14,597 nucleotides of DNA from Chloroflexota bacterium (lineage in GTDB: Bacteria > Chloroflexota > Dehalococcoidia > Lucifugimonadales > Lucifugimonadaceae). The notes beneath the pieces were generated by a model that was not told the DNA's origin, did no database searches, and saw nothing but the letters and a program-made list of their open reading frames with translations. Within the stretch, counting starts at the first letter, position 1. Every line of letters starts with the position of its first letter. Shown here one piece after another: positions 6,074-12,565 of the stretch. The position numbers were made by a program, and so were the translations under genes. The stretch spans positions 1 to 14,597 of the forward strand of contig JACPRT010000076.1 in NCBI GenBank assembly GCA_016189845.1, given 5' to 3'.

Positions 6074-6102
6074 TTGACCCGCTAGCGCGTGCCTCGTACG
6101 AT
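6074..6102 (+). promoter_or_regulatory. Sigma-70-type promoter of the gcv operon (leaderless)
   Basis: TTGACC (6074-6079) and TACGAT (6097-6102) are separated by exactly 17 bp. The expected transcription start (about 6108-6109) coincides with the GTG at 6108, the first in-frame start codon of gcvT, and lies six bases before the ATG at 6114. No Shine-Dalgarno site precedes either codon, so the mRNA is probably leaderless. Confidence 0.65.
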
Positions 6103-6107
6103 GGCCG

Positions 6108-7229
6108 GTGGCCATGACTTCGGAAGCCCCCGCGCTCAAACGCACACAGCTATACGACGCCCACCTCAAGGCGGGCGCAAAGATGGTCCCGTTCGCCGGA
6201 TGGGAGATGCCGGTGAGCTATCCCGGAGGGATCATCGCAGAGGTCAGAGCGGTGCGCACCGCCGCCGGCATGTTCGACGTGTCGCACATGGGCCGGCTCC
6301 GGATCGCTGGCGCCAACGCAGCCAGCTTCCTCGACACCGTATGCAGTGCGGACGTGAGCGGCCTGGCGCAGAGACGGTCCAAGTACCACCTCATCTGCAA
6401 CGAGCGTGGCGGGATCATCGATGACGCCATTGTCTACCGGCTCGATGCCGACGAATGCTTGCTGGTCGTCAATGCGGGCAATAAGGACGCCGTGCTCGGC
6501 TGGATCATGCCGCGCGCCAGGGCGGCCGGGGGAGTCACGGTCAGGGACACGTCTCCCGATTTCGCCATGATCGCGGTCCAGGGACCATCCGCGGTCGACG
6601 CGGTGGACCGGCTCTCCGGCGGCGGCGCGTCGCAGATCAGGCCTTTCCGGATCGGCGAGATTGCGATCGAAGGAACGGCCATGCTTGCGGGCCGCACCGG
6701 ATACACGGGCGAAGACGGTTTTGAGGTCATGCCGCCGTCGCGGGCGGCCGCCCTGGTCTGGGACCAGCTGCTGGAAGCCGGCGTCCAGCCCTGCGGGCTC
6801 GGCGCGCGAGATGTTTGCCGCCTGGAAGCCGGCCTCATGCTGCATGGGGTCGACATGACTGTCGAAAACAACCCGCATGAGGCGGGTCTCGATCGCTTCG
6901 TCCGCCTGGACTCCCCTGGATATGTTGCTGCAGACGCGTTGAAACGCATAGGGGCGGAAGGGACCCTCCGGGTCATCGTCGGACTACGCATGCTCGAACG
7001 TGCGATTCCAAGGCACGGACATACGATCCACTCCGGCGGCGGTAACGGAACACAGGTAGGGATCGTGACCTCCGGCACTCATTCGCCCACGCTTGACGCT
7101 GATATAGGGATGGGCTACGTTGACCGGACCCTCGCATCTCCCGGAACAGAGCTGAAAATCGATGTGCGCGGCAGGCAGGTCGACGCCGAAGTCGCGTCTC
7201 TGCCTTTCTACGCACGCAAACGGAGTTGA
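6108..7229 (+). CDS. gcvT: Glycine cleavage system T protein (aminomethyltransferase)
   Basis: This 373-residue aminomethyltransferase takes the aminomethyl group from lipoylated H protein and passes the methylene to tetrahydrofolate, releasing ammonia. Family landmarks are VPFAGWEMPVSYPGGI near the N-terminus, AAGMFDVSHMG, GYTGEDGFEV (198-207) and LGARDVCRLEAGLMLHGVDM. Length and C-terminus (LPFYARKR) are normal. In the conserved NxxxxxKD segment, where human and E. coli enzymes carry the catalytic Asp, this protein reads NAGNKDAVLGWI. Val129 sits at the Asp position, and Asp127 lies two residues earlier. The fold is otherwise intact, so it is probably functional, but this deserves checking. 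GTG 6108 matches the predicted transcription start; ATG 6114 is an equally reasonable start. It is the first gene of the gcv operon, with gcvH 14 bp downstream. Confidence 0.94.
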   Translation: MAMTSEAPALKRTQLYDAHLKAGAKMVPFAGWEMPVSYPGGIIAEVRAVRTAAGMFDVSHMGRLRIAGANAASFLDTVCSADVSGLAQRRSKYHLICNERGGIIDDAIVYRLDADECLLVVNAGNKDAVLGWIMPRARAAGGVTVRDTSPDFAMIAVQGPSAVDAVDRLSGGGASQIRPFRIGEIAIEGTAMLAGRTGYTGEDGFEVMPPSRAAALVWDQLLEAGVQPCGLGARDVCRLEAGLMLHGVDMTVENNPHEAGLDRFVRLDSPGYVAADALKRIGAEGTLRVIVGLRMLERAIPRHGHTIHSGGGNGTQVGIVTSGTHSPTLDADIGMGYVDRTLASPGTELKIDVRGRQVDAEVASLPFYARKRS

Positions 7230-7243
7230 ACGCCAAAAACGCG

Positions 7244-7636
7244 ATGGCATCCAACAATCCCAGGGAACTCAAATACAGCGCCGAGCATGAGTGGACCCGC
7301 CTGCAGGGCGAGACCGCCACCATCGGCATCACCCATTTCGCGCAGGACTCGCTGGGCGATATCGTCTACCTGAGTCTGCCAGCGGTCGGCGCGAGCGTGA
7401 AGCAGTTTCAGAAGATGGGTGAGGTGGAATCGGTAAAAGCGGTCAACGACATCTACTCCCCGGTGAGCGGTAAGGTGGTCGAACGTAACGAAAACGCGCT
7501 GAAGAGCCCGGAAATCATCAACAAAGAGCCGTTCGGAAACGGATGGCTGGTCAAGGTCCAGCTTTCCGATCCATCCGAGATGGGCAAGCTTCTCGACGCA
7601 GCCTCATACGACAAGCTGACCGCAGGCGGACACTAG
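7244..7636 (+). CDS. gcvH: Glycine cleavage system H protein (lipoyl carrier)
   Basis: This 130-residue protein is the mobile carrier that shuttles the aminomethyl intermediate between the P, T and L proteins on a lipoyl-lysine arm. The lipoylation motif is GEVESVKAV with Lys65, placed as in other H proteins. The flanking strands (EHEWTRLQGETATIGIT, GDIVYLSLPAVGASV, SPVSGKVVERNE) and the GNGWLVKVQLSD segment are typical. ATG 7244 gives standard length. A TTG at 7226 overlapping the gcvT stop is also in frame and would add six residues, but GGAG directly abuts it, leaving no spacing. The gene is 14 bp after gcvT and ends one base before gcvPA, within the operon. Confidence 0.95.
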   Translation: MASNNPRELKYSAEHEWTRLQGETATIGITHFAQDSLGDIVYLSLPAVGASVKQFQKMGEVESVKAVNDIYSPVSGKVVERNENALKSPEIINKEPFGNGWLVKVQLSDPSEMGKLLDAASYDKLTAGGH

Positions 7637-8995
7637 ATGACCACTGCCTCCGGCAATCCGTCCCGCGCGCCCGCTTCGTTCTCGCCTTACATCCCCAACA
7701 CCGACAGCGATCGGGCGGCCATGCTGGCCGAAATCGGCGTGGAACAGTTCGAAGACCTGATACAGGACATCCCGTCCGAAAAACGTTTTCCGAAGTTGAG
7801 GCTGCGCCCGGCGGCCGCTGAACTCGACCTCGTCGCCGAGATTGCCAAGATGGCCGCCCAGGACCAGCACGCGGGCGAGTACGCATGCTTCCTCGGCGCG
7901 GGCGCCTACCGCCACTTCATACCTGCCGTAATCAAGCGGCTGGTTTACCGCGGCGAATTCGCGACCTCCTACACCCCTTACCAGCCCGAGGTCGCCCAGG
8001 GGACCCTGCAGACCGCGTTCGAGTTCCAGACGATGGTCGCACTGCTGCTCGGGATGGAAGTGGCAAACGCAGGCATGTACGACGGGCCGACGGCCTTCGC
8101 CGAAGGCGCCCTGATGGCGTGCAGGGTGACGCGGCGTGGGAAGCTGGCCGCGCTGGCGACGGTGAGCCGGCGGCTCCTCGAAGTCGTCCGGGCGTACACC
8201 CAGCCGCAGGGGATCAACATCGAGGTCCTCTCGGATGGCGAGACGGAGGTCCGTGGAGATGTGGCGGCCCTCCTGATTCAGAGCCCCAACGGGCTGGGCG
8301 TCATCGAGGACATGGCACGCTGGTCGAAGGCGGCGCACAGCTCGGGCGCGCTGGCGGTCGCCTCGGTCAACCCGACGTCGATGGCGCTGTTCAAGTCTCC
8401 GGGCGAATGCGACGTCGACATCGCGACCGCGGAGGGCCAGGCCCTTGGCGTGTCCCCGAGCTTCGGCGGGCCTTATGTCGGGCTGTTCGGTTGCAAGGGA
8501 GAGCACGTGCGGCAGATGCCGGGCAGGATCGTCGGCCGCACCACTGACAACCGGGGCAACGTCGGTTACGTGCTCACGTTGCAGACGCGCGAGCAGCACA
8601 TCCGCCGGGAGCGAGCGACCTCCAACATCTGCACGAGCACCCAGCTGATCGGGCTCAGCGTGACCGCGTACCTGGCGACGATGGGCAAGCACGGGCTTCG
8701 GGAAGTCGCCGAGCTCTGCTATCACAAGGCGCATTACGCCGCCGAACAGATTTACAGAATCCCCGGCTACTCGCTGCCCGTCCCGGGCGCCTTCTTCCAT
8801 GAGTTCGTGGTCGGATGCCCGGTCAAGCCGCGGAGCATAAACGAGAGGTTGCTCGAACGGGGGATCATCGGCGGACTGGACGTGAGCGACCGGGTCGAAA
8901 ACGGAATGCTCCTGTGCGTGACCGAAATGAATCCGAAGGAGCAGATCGATTCGCTGGTCTCCGCTCTTCGGGAGATCGGGGCGGGCCTGCGATGA
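7637..8995 (+). CDS. gcvPA: Glycine dehydrogenase (decarboxylating) subunit 1
   Basis: This 452-residue protein is the N-terminal half of a split P protein. With subunit 2 it forms the PLP-dependent enzyme that decarboxylates glycine and loads the aminomethyl group on H protein. Recognisable segments are YIPNTDSDRAAML (18-30), FLGAGAYRHF (85-94), SYTPYQPEVAQGTLQ (111-125), GMYDGPTAFAEGALMA (146-161) and NICTSTQLIGLSVTAYLATMGKHGL. As expected for subunit 1, it lacks the PLP lysine. The split organisation is known from Gram-positive bacteria, Thermus, Chloroflexota and archaea; proteobacteria have one fused chain. ATG 7637 follows the gcvH TAG directly, with AGGCGGA upstream. The stop overlaps the gcvPB start (ATGA). 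Confidence 0.95.
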   Translation: MTTASGNPSRAPASFSPYIPNTDSDRAAMLAEIGVEQFEDLIQDIPSEKRFPKLRLRPAAAELDLVAEIAKMAAQDQHAGEYACFLGAGAYRHFIPAVIKRLVYRGEFATSYTPYQPEVAQGTLQTAFEFQTMVALLLGMEVANAGMYDGPTAFAEGALMACRVTRRGKLAALATVSRRLLEVVRAYTQPQGINIEVLSDGETEVRGDVAALLIQSPNGLGVIEDMARWSKAAHSSGALAVASVNPTSMALFKSPGECDVDIATAEGQALGVSPSFGGPYVGLFGCKGEHVRQMPGRIVGRTTDNRGNVGYVLTLQTREQHIRRERATSNICTSTQLIGLSVTAYLATMGKHGLREVAELCYHKAHYAAEQIYRIPGYSLPVPGAFFHEFVVGCPVKPRSINERLLERGIIGGLDVSDRVENGMLLCVTEMNPKEQIDSLVSALREIGAGLR

Positions 8996-10479
8996 GCCAG
9001 TTCACTCCTTCAACCGTCGAACGGCGGCTGCTCATGGACCGGTCGGTCCCCGGCCGCAGGTCGGTCCGGATGCCGGCGCCGGATGTGCCGCGGGCGCCGT
9101 TGCCGGCCGAATCGATGCTCCGGAAGGACCTGCAACTGCCAGAACTTTCGGAGCTGGAGATCGTCCGCTACTTCACCCTGCTGAGCCAGCTGAACTTCTC
9201 GATCGACACGAATTTCTACCCGCTCGGGTCGTGCACGATGAAGTACAACCCGAAGCTCAACGACGAGATGGCGTCGCTGCCCGGCATGGCCGAGATACAT
9301 CCGCACCAGCCAGACTCGTCGGTCCAGGGCGCCCTCCGGCTCATGTACGAGCTGCAGGAAGTGCTCGGCGAGATCACCGGCCTCCCTTGCGTATGCCTTT
9401 CGCCGCTTGCAGGGGCGCAGGGCGAGTACGCGGGCCTGCTGGTCGCCCGTGGCTATCACCGCTACAAGCGTGACGGCGACCGCAAGGTGGCGCTCATCCC
9501 CGACAGCGCGCACGGGACCAATCCGGCGTCGGCTTCCATGGCCGGGTTCGAGGTCGTCACGGTACCGTCCGATCGCCAGGGAAACGTCGACGTGGAAGCG
9601 CTCAAGAAGCTCGCCGATCGCCGCACGGCGGTCTTCATGCTTACGTTGCCAAGCACGGTCGGCCTTTTCGAGCCCAGAATCCTGGAAATCACCAGAGCGA
9701 TCCACGAGGCGGGCGGGCTCGTGTACGCCGACGGTGCGAACCTCAACGCCTTGCTGGGCCTGACCAGGCTGGGCGACCTCGGCTTCGACATCGCCCACTC
9801 GAACCTTCACAAGACGTTCTCGACTCCTCACGGAGGTGGCGGGCCCGGTGCGGGGCCTGTGCTGGTGAAGGCTGAGCTGGCCGATTTCCTGCCGACTCCG
9901 GTGGTCGCCCGGGTCGATAACGAGTACCGGCTTGTAGCGCCAAAGAACAGCGTCGGCCGCCTGAGCGGCTTCCATGGAAGTTTTGGCATCCTGGTGCGGG
10001 CCTACACGTACATTCGCATGATGGGCCTCGAGGGCATGCGCCAGATCAGCGAGAACGCCATCATCAATGCGAACTACGTGCAGTCGAAGCTGAAAGCCGA
10101 TTACGACCTCCCGTTCGGCGGCCGGTACAGCATGCACGAAGTCGTATTCAGCGCCCGCCGGCAGAAGGCAGTCGGGGTAAGCGCGCTCGATGTCGCCAAG
10201 CGGCTCATCGACCACGGGGTCCACCCTCCGACCATGTATTTTCCTCTCATCGTTCCCGAGGCGTTGATGGTCGAACCGACGGAGACGGAGACCAAAGAAA
10301 CGCTGGATGGCTTCATCGAAGTCATGAAGAAGATCGCCCGCGAGGCGGAGGAGAAACCGGAGGTGCTGAAGTCGGCGCCACACGACACTCCGAACACCCG
10401 CCTCGATGAGGCGTCGGCGGCCCGCAAGCCCTATCTGCGGTGGCAACGGAACGGGGCGGCCGCTCCGGCCCAGCCGTGA
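8992..10479 (+). CDS. gcvPB: Glycine dehydrogenase (decarboxylating) subunit 2
   Basis: This 495-residue protein is the PLP-binding half of the split P protein. The cofactor lysine is Lys274 in NLHKTFSTPHGGGGPG. Other landmarks are NFYPLGSCTMKYNPK (74-88), SPLAGAQGEYAGL, DSAHGTNPASA, ADGANLNALLG and the C-terminal MVEPTETETKETLD. ATG 8992 overlaps the gcvPA stop by ATGA and matches the usual length; the frame is open further upstream, but only in antiphase with gcvPA. About 30 polar residues after the last conserved helix form a variable tail. The stop overlaps the GTG of the HemQ-like gene (GTGA), which ties that gene to the gcv operon. Confidence 0.96.
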   Translation: MSQFTPSTVERRLLMDRSVPGRRSVRMPAPDVPRAPLPAESMLRKDLQLPELSELEIVRYFTLLSQLNFSIDTNFYPLGSCTMKYNPKLNDEMASLPGMAEIHPHQPDSSVQGALRLMYELQEVLGEITGLPCVCLSPLAGAQGEYAGLLVARGYHRYKRDGDRKVALIPDSAHGTNPASASMAGFEVVTVPSDRQGNVDVEALKKLADRRTAVFMLTLPSTVGLFEPRILEITRAIHEAGGLVYADGANLNALLGLTRLGDLGFDIAHSNLHKTFSTPHGGGGPGAGPVLVKAELADFLPTPVVARVDNEYRLVAPKNSVGRLSGFHGSFGILVRAYTYIRMMGLEGMRQISENAIINANYVQSKLKADYDLPFGGRYSMHEVVFSARRQKAVGVSALDVAKRLIDHGVHPPTMYFPLIVPEALMVEPTETETKETLDGFIEVMKKIAREAEEKPEVLKSAPHDTPNTRLDEASAARKPYLRWQRNGAAAPAQP

Positions 10480-11165
10480 CTGACCAGCCAGTCCGGGAAT
10501 TCGTCAAGTACACCTTCCTCAAGGTTGACCGGTCGTGGCGCTCGATCGGCGACGCCGAGCGGAGATCACAGAAAGCTGAATTCGCGGCTGTGGTCGAGGA
10601 GCTCGCGGAGACGTGCTGGCTGCGCACGTACAGCCTCGTCGGTCTTCGGGGGGACGTCGACCTCCTCGTGCGCCAGGCCGCTCCCTCGATCGACACGTTT
10701 CAGAGCACTCTGACCCGTGTGTTCGCTACCGGGCTGGGGCGGTATCTGGACACGCCGTATTCGTACCTGGCAATGACCCGGCAGTCGCCCTACCGAGCAC
10801 ACCGGCACCCCGAGATGGAGGCCCGCGATCCGCGCTCCTGGGACCTGAAGTACTTCGTCGTGTACCCGATGGTCAAGAAGCGGAGCTGGTACGCGCTGCC
10901 GCAGGAAGATCGCCAGAGGCTAATGGGCGAGCATTTCAAGATTGGCCATAAGTATCCGACGGTGAAGATCAATACGGCCTATTCGTTCGGGCTGGATGAT
11001 CCCGAATTCGTGCTCGGGTTCGAAATGGACGACCCTGGCGATTTCCTCCTGCTCGTGGAGGACCTCCGCATGATTCCGACTTCTCAGTACACGGAGTCGG
11101 AAACGCCTATCTTTACGTCGGTGCGGATGCCAATACGTGAGGCCCTGGAGACCCTGGGCGGATAG
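10476..11165 (+). CDS. Chlorite dismutase family protein, probable coproheme decarboxylase (HemQ/ChdC-like)
   Basis: This 229-residue protein belongs to the Cld/HemQ heme-binding family. HemQ (ChdC) oxidatively decarboxylates coproheme III to heme b in the coproporphyrin-dependent pathway of monoderm bacteria. The reactive Tyr is Tyr130 in VVYPMVKKRSWYALP, and the proximal heme ligand is His153 in LMGEHFKIGHKY. Chlorite-degrading enzymes carry a distal Arg and Firmicutes HemQ a Gln. Here that position is Ile165 (TVKINTAYSFGLDD), and the context most resembles actinobacterial HemQ, which has Ala there plus a nearby His base; His109 or His111 could serve. Chlorite dismutation is therefore unlikely. 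GTG 10476 overlaps the gcvPB stop by GTGA; a GTG at 10440 would add 12 residues. Its place at the end of a glycine cleavage operon is unusual. Confidence 0.82.
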   Translation: MTDQPVREFVKYTFLKVDRSWRSIGDAERRSQKAEFAAVVEELAETCWLRTYSLVGLRGDVDLLVRQAAPSIDTFQSTLTRVFATGLGRYLDTPYSYLAMTRQSPYRAHRHPEMEARDPRSWDLKYFVVYPMVKKRSWYALPQEDRQRLMGEHFKIGHKYPTVKINTAYSFGLDDPEFVLGFEMDDPGDFLLLVEDLRMIPTSQYTESETPIFTSVRMPIREALETLGG

Positions 11166-11270
11166 GCGGCCTCGTTCGCCCCGATCCGTCCTGATCGCGG
11201 TGCTTCCCGTCACCGAGTGGGCCCCAATCGGTCAGCACGTACGCCCCGGCACAACGTACGCCTCGTAAGG

Positions 11271-11291
11271 GGGTGTCGTTAAGCGGCACCC
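11271..11291. other. Stem-loop at the vapC stop codon
   Basis: GGGTGTCG (11271-11278) and CGGCACCC (11284-11291) can form an 8-bp stem (one G-U pair) with loop TTAAG that includes the vapC stop. It lies between convergent genes and could protect or end either transcript, but no T-run follows on either strand. Confidence 0.3.
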
Positions 11292-11755
11292 GTGAAGATC
11301 ACGAGTTTCGGGAAGTAAGTAGCGTAGTAGCCACGGTCTCGGGTTACGAGACGGTCGGCATGGATTGACGCGTGCGCGCCGATCAGGAAGTCGGCGACCA
11401 CGTGTTGCCGAGATCGCGGCGACGCGCCGCACTTGCCACATTTGACCGTAACCGGTGAGCCGCACTGAACGCAGGTGAACGCCGGACGCCGGCCCGCGTA
11501 CTCGCGCCATTTCGCGCCGGCGAGGTGCAGGGTCGCTGTTGAGGAGCGCTCGAGGCGGATTCCGGTCTCGACGAGAAACCTGTCCAGGCTTTCCTGATTG
11601 GCAAACTGGGCCGAGAGCTCTGAATAGACCACCTCAGAGACGACCAACGCCCCGCTCTGGGCCGACTGAAACAGCGCCCCCTCTGATCGGGCCCCGAACT
11701 GCGAGTCGGGCATCAGCAGGTCCAGCAGTATGTTGGTATCGACGGCGGAGATCAT
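11279..11755 (-). CDS. VapC-type PIN-domain toxin with an inserted four-Cys zinc ribbon
   Basis: This 158-residue PIN-domain ribonuclease is the probable toxin of a type II toxin-antitoxin pair. The four acidic metal ligands of PIN nucleases are in place: Asp6 (AVDTN), Glu46 (VYSEL), Asp122 (ADFLIGAHA) and Asp140 (TRDRGYY). Between the second and third lies a Cys-rich module, CVQC and CGKC (Cys95, Cys98, Cys106, Cys109), with the spacing of a small zinc ribbon. That is not part of a standard VapC fold. The insertion precedes SRQHVVADFLIGAHA, so it sits beside the active site and could bind RNA or the antitoxin. ATG 11755 overlaps the antitoxin stop by ATGA, as usual in vapBC operons. VapC toxins cleave tRNA or rRNA; this one's target is unknown. 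Confidence 0.85.
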   Translation of the reverse strand: MISAVDTNILLDLLMPDSQFGARSEGALFQSAQSGALVVSEVVYSELSAQFANQESLDRFLVETGIRLERSSTATLHLAGAKWREYAGRRPAFTCVQCGSPVTVKCGKCGASPRSRQHVVADFLIGAHASIHADRLVTRDRGYYATYFPKLVIFTGAA

Positions 11756-11979
11756 TGCCCGCGCATGTCTTGGAGGACCTTATCCGGGTCCATGCCCTTG
11801 AGGTGTTTCAGGTAACCCCGAAACTTCTTGAACGGCGAGGCCGATACCTTCTTCTTCATATGGACCTTGCCGTGGTCTTCGACGAATTCGACATGATCAC
11901 CCGGCTTTAAGCCCATCCGCTCGCGTACTGGCTTCGGGATCGTGATCTGCCCCTTACTTGTGACGGTTGCGTCTGCCAT
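11752..11979 (-). CDS. VapB-type antitoxin, AbrB/SpoVT (swapped-hairpin) family
   Basis: This 75-residue protein has an N-terminal AbrB/MazE-type DNA-binding domain (ATVTSKGQITIPKPVRERMGLKPGDHVEFVED, about residues 4-35). A basic C-terminal segment follows (KKKVSASPFKKFRGYLKHLKG) that would wrap and block the toxin. By family knowledge it neutralises VapC and represses its own operon as a dimer. ATG 11979 has GGGAG six bases upstream on the minus strand. The start lies 24 bp from a perfect 22-bp palindrome, the likely operator. The stop overlaps the vapC start. Confidence 0.87.
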   Translation of the reverse strand: MADATVTSKGQITIPKPVRERMGLKPGDHVEFVEDHGKVHMKKKVSASPFKKFRGYLKHLKGMDPDKVLQDMRGQ

Positions 11980-12002
11980 GAGGAGCTCCCTGGGAAAGAA
12001 AA

Positions 12003-12024
12003 GGTAAGGAATATATTCCTTACC
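12003..12024. promoter_or_regulatory. Perfect 22-bp palindrome, probable VapBC operator
   Basis: The half-site GGTAAGGAATA (12003-12013) is followed immediately by its exact reverse complement (12014-12024). The AT-rich centre includes TATATT on the minus strand, which may double as the -10 region of vapBC. AbrB-type antitoxins bind such inverted repeats in their own promoters. Confidence 0.7.
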
Positions 12025-12070
12025 GAATTGTAAGAGCGATGGCGGACCAGAGCAACCGTCGTCTAACAGA

Positions 12071-12098
12071 GAAGGCCATCCGTCGGCGGATGGCCTTC
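12071..12098 (-). terminator. Probable transcription terminator of the ferredoxin gene
   Basis: GAAGGCCATCCG (12071-12082) pairs perfectly with CGGATGGCCTTC (12087-12098) around a TCGG loop, a 12-bp stem. It lies 50 bp past the ferredoxin stop on the minus strand, followed there by TCTGTTAG, a weak U-tract. The stem separates the ferredoxin from vapBC. Confidence 0.55.
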
Positions 12099-12148
12099 CA
12101 TTGCGTTCGGTGCTGGCGGGTTATCGCCAGACTACGGCCCCTTGCGAG

Positions 12149-12433
12149 CTAGTGCGTCACAACGATTCCCGTGTTGTTGCCCGGAGAAGAGACCTTGTAG
12201 TCGTAGTCGTAGTTGATCTTGATGTACGGCTTCTCTTTCTCGGGCACCTGGTCTTCGGCGAAGATCGCGTTGACCGGGCACACGGGTTCGCACGCCGCGC
12301 AGTCGATGCACTCTTCGGGGCTGATGAACAGCTGGCGGTCGCCGGGCTTCGAGTAAATGCAGTCCACCGGGCATACGTCGACACAGGCCCCGTCTACGAC
12401 ATCCACGCATGGACTCGTGATGATATAGGTCAT
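12149..12433 (-). CDS. 7Fe ferredoxin ([3Fe-4S][4Fe-4S], FdxA-like)
   Basis: This 94-residue electron carrier resembles Azotobacter ferredoxin I. The first cysteine set is Cys9-X7-Cys17-X3-Cys21-Pro. The second is Cys42-X2-Cys45-X2-Cys48-X3-Cys52-Pro (ECIDCAACEPVCP). The X7 spacing is the mark of a 3Fe-4S site. Cys9, Cys17 and Cys52 would bind the [3Fe-4S] cluster, and Cys21, Cys42, Cys45 and Cys48 the [4Fe-4S] cluster; Cys25 matches the free Cys24 of the Azotobacter protein. The acidic C-terminal region is only about 40 residues. ATG 12433 begins MTYIITSPC, the standard start; the frame continues upstream but is not protein-like. The gene has a near-consensus promoter at 12509-12537 and is divergent from the response regulator. 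The redox partner is unknown. Confidence 0.93.
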   Translation of the reverse strand: MTYIITSPCVDVVDGACVDVCPVDCIYSKPGDRQLFISPEECIDCAACEPVCPVNAIFAEDQVPEKEKPYIKINYDYDYKVSSPGNNTGIVVTH

Positions 12434-12460
12434 TAGTAGATGTACCTCGCTCCGATATGT

Positions 12461-12472
12461 GGGGCGCGCCCC
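12461..12472. promoter_or_regulatory. 12-bp GC palindrome in the ferredoxin leader
   Basis: GGGGCGCGCCCC is a perfect palindrome about 30 bp downstream of the predicted ferredoxin transcription start. As RNA it would form a short GGGG/CCCC stem; as DNA it could be an operator. Role not shown. Confidence 0.3.
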
Positions 12473-12508
12473 GAAGGACCACTTTTGTATGCCGGCTGCC
12501 AAAACTTG

Positions 12509-12537
12509 ATTATAAGTACGGCCGTGGCACGGTTCAA
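12509..12537 (-). promoter_or_regulatory. Sigma-70-type promoter of the ferredoxin gene
   Basis: On the minus strand TTGAAC (12537-12532) is separated by exactly 17 bp from TATAAT (12514-12509). This is the best promoter match in the window. Transcription should start near 12502, giving a leader of about 70 nt. The box overlaps the region just upstream of the response-regulator start, so the two divergent promoters probably interfere. Confidence 0.75.
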
Positions 12538-12565
12538 CTTGATCGAAGCTGGTACAGTTTTGAGC

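Larger units (their letters stand above)
5878..6107. other. Divergent intergenic region between the GNAT gene and the gcv operon
   Basis: About 230 bp lie between the GNAT start and gcvT. The region holds a 22-codon frame with a good ribosome-binding site (6001-6069), an inverted repeat (6026-6031/6049-6054) followed by a T6 run (6062-6067), and the gcv promoter (6074-6102). No glycine riboswitch motifs (tandem aptamers with conserved CCGAAGGGGCAA-type segments) are visible. Confidence 0.5.

Noticed and set aside
10476..11165. True chlorite dismutase
   Set aside because: The distal Arg needed for chlorite chemistry is replaced by Ile165, and the surrounding residues fit HemQ-type proteins better.
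11238..11262. Direct repeat CGTACGCC (11238-11245 and 11255-11262)
   Set aside because: Short and GC-rich, between convergent genes, with no associated element; chance is a sufficient explanation.
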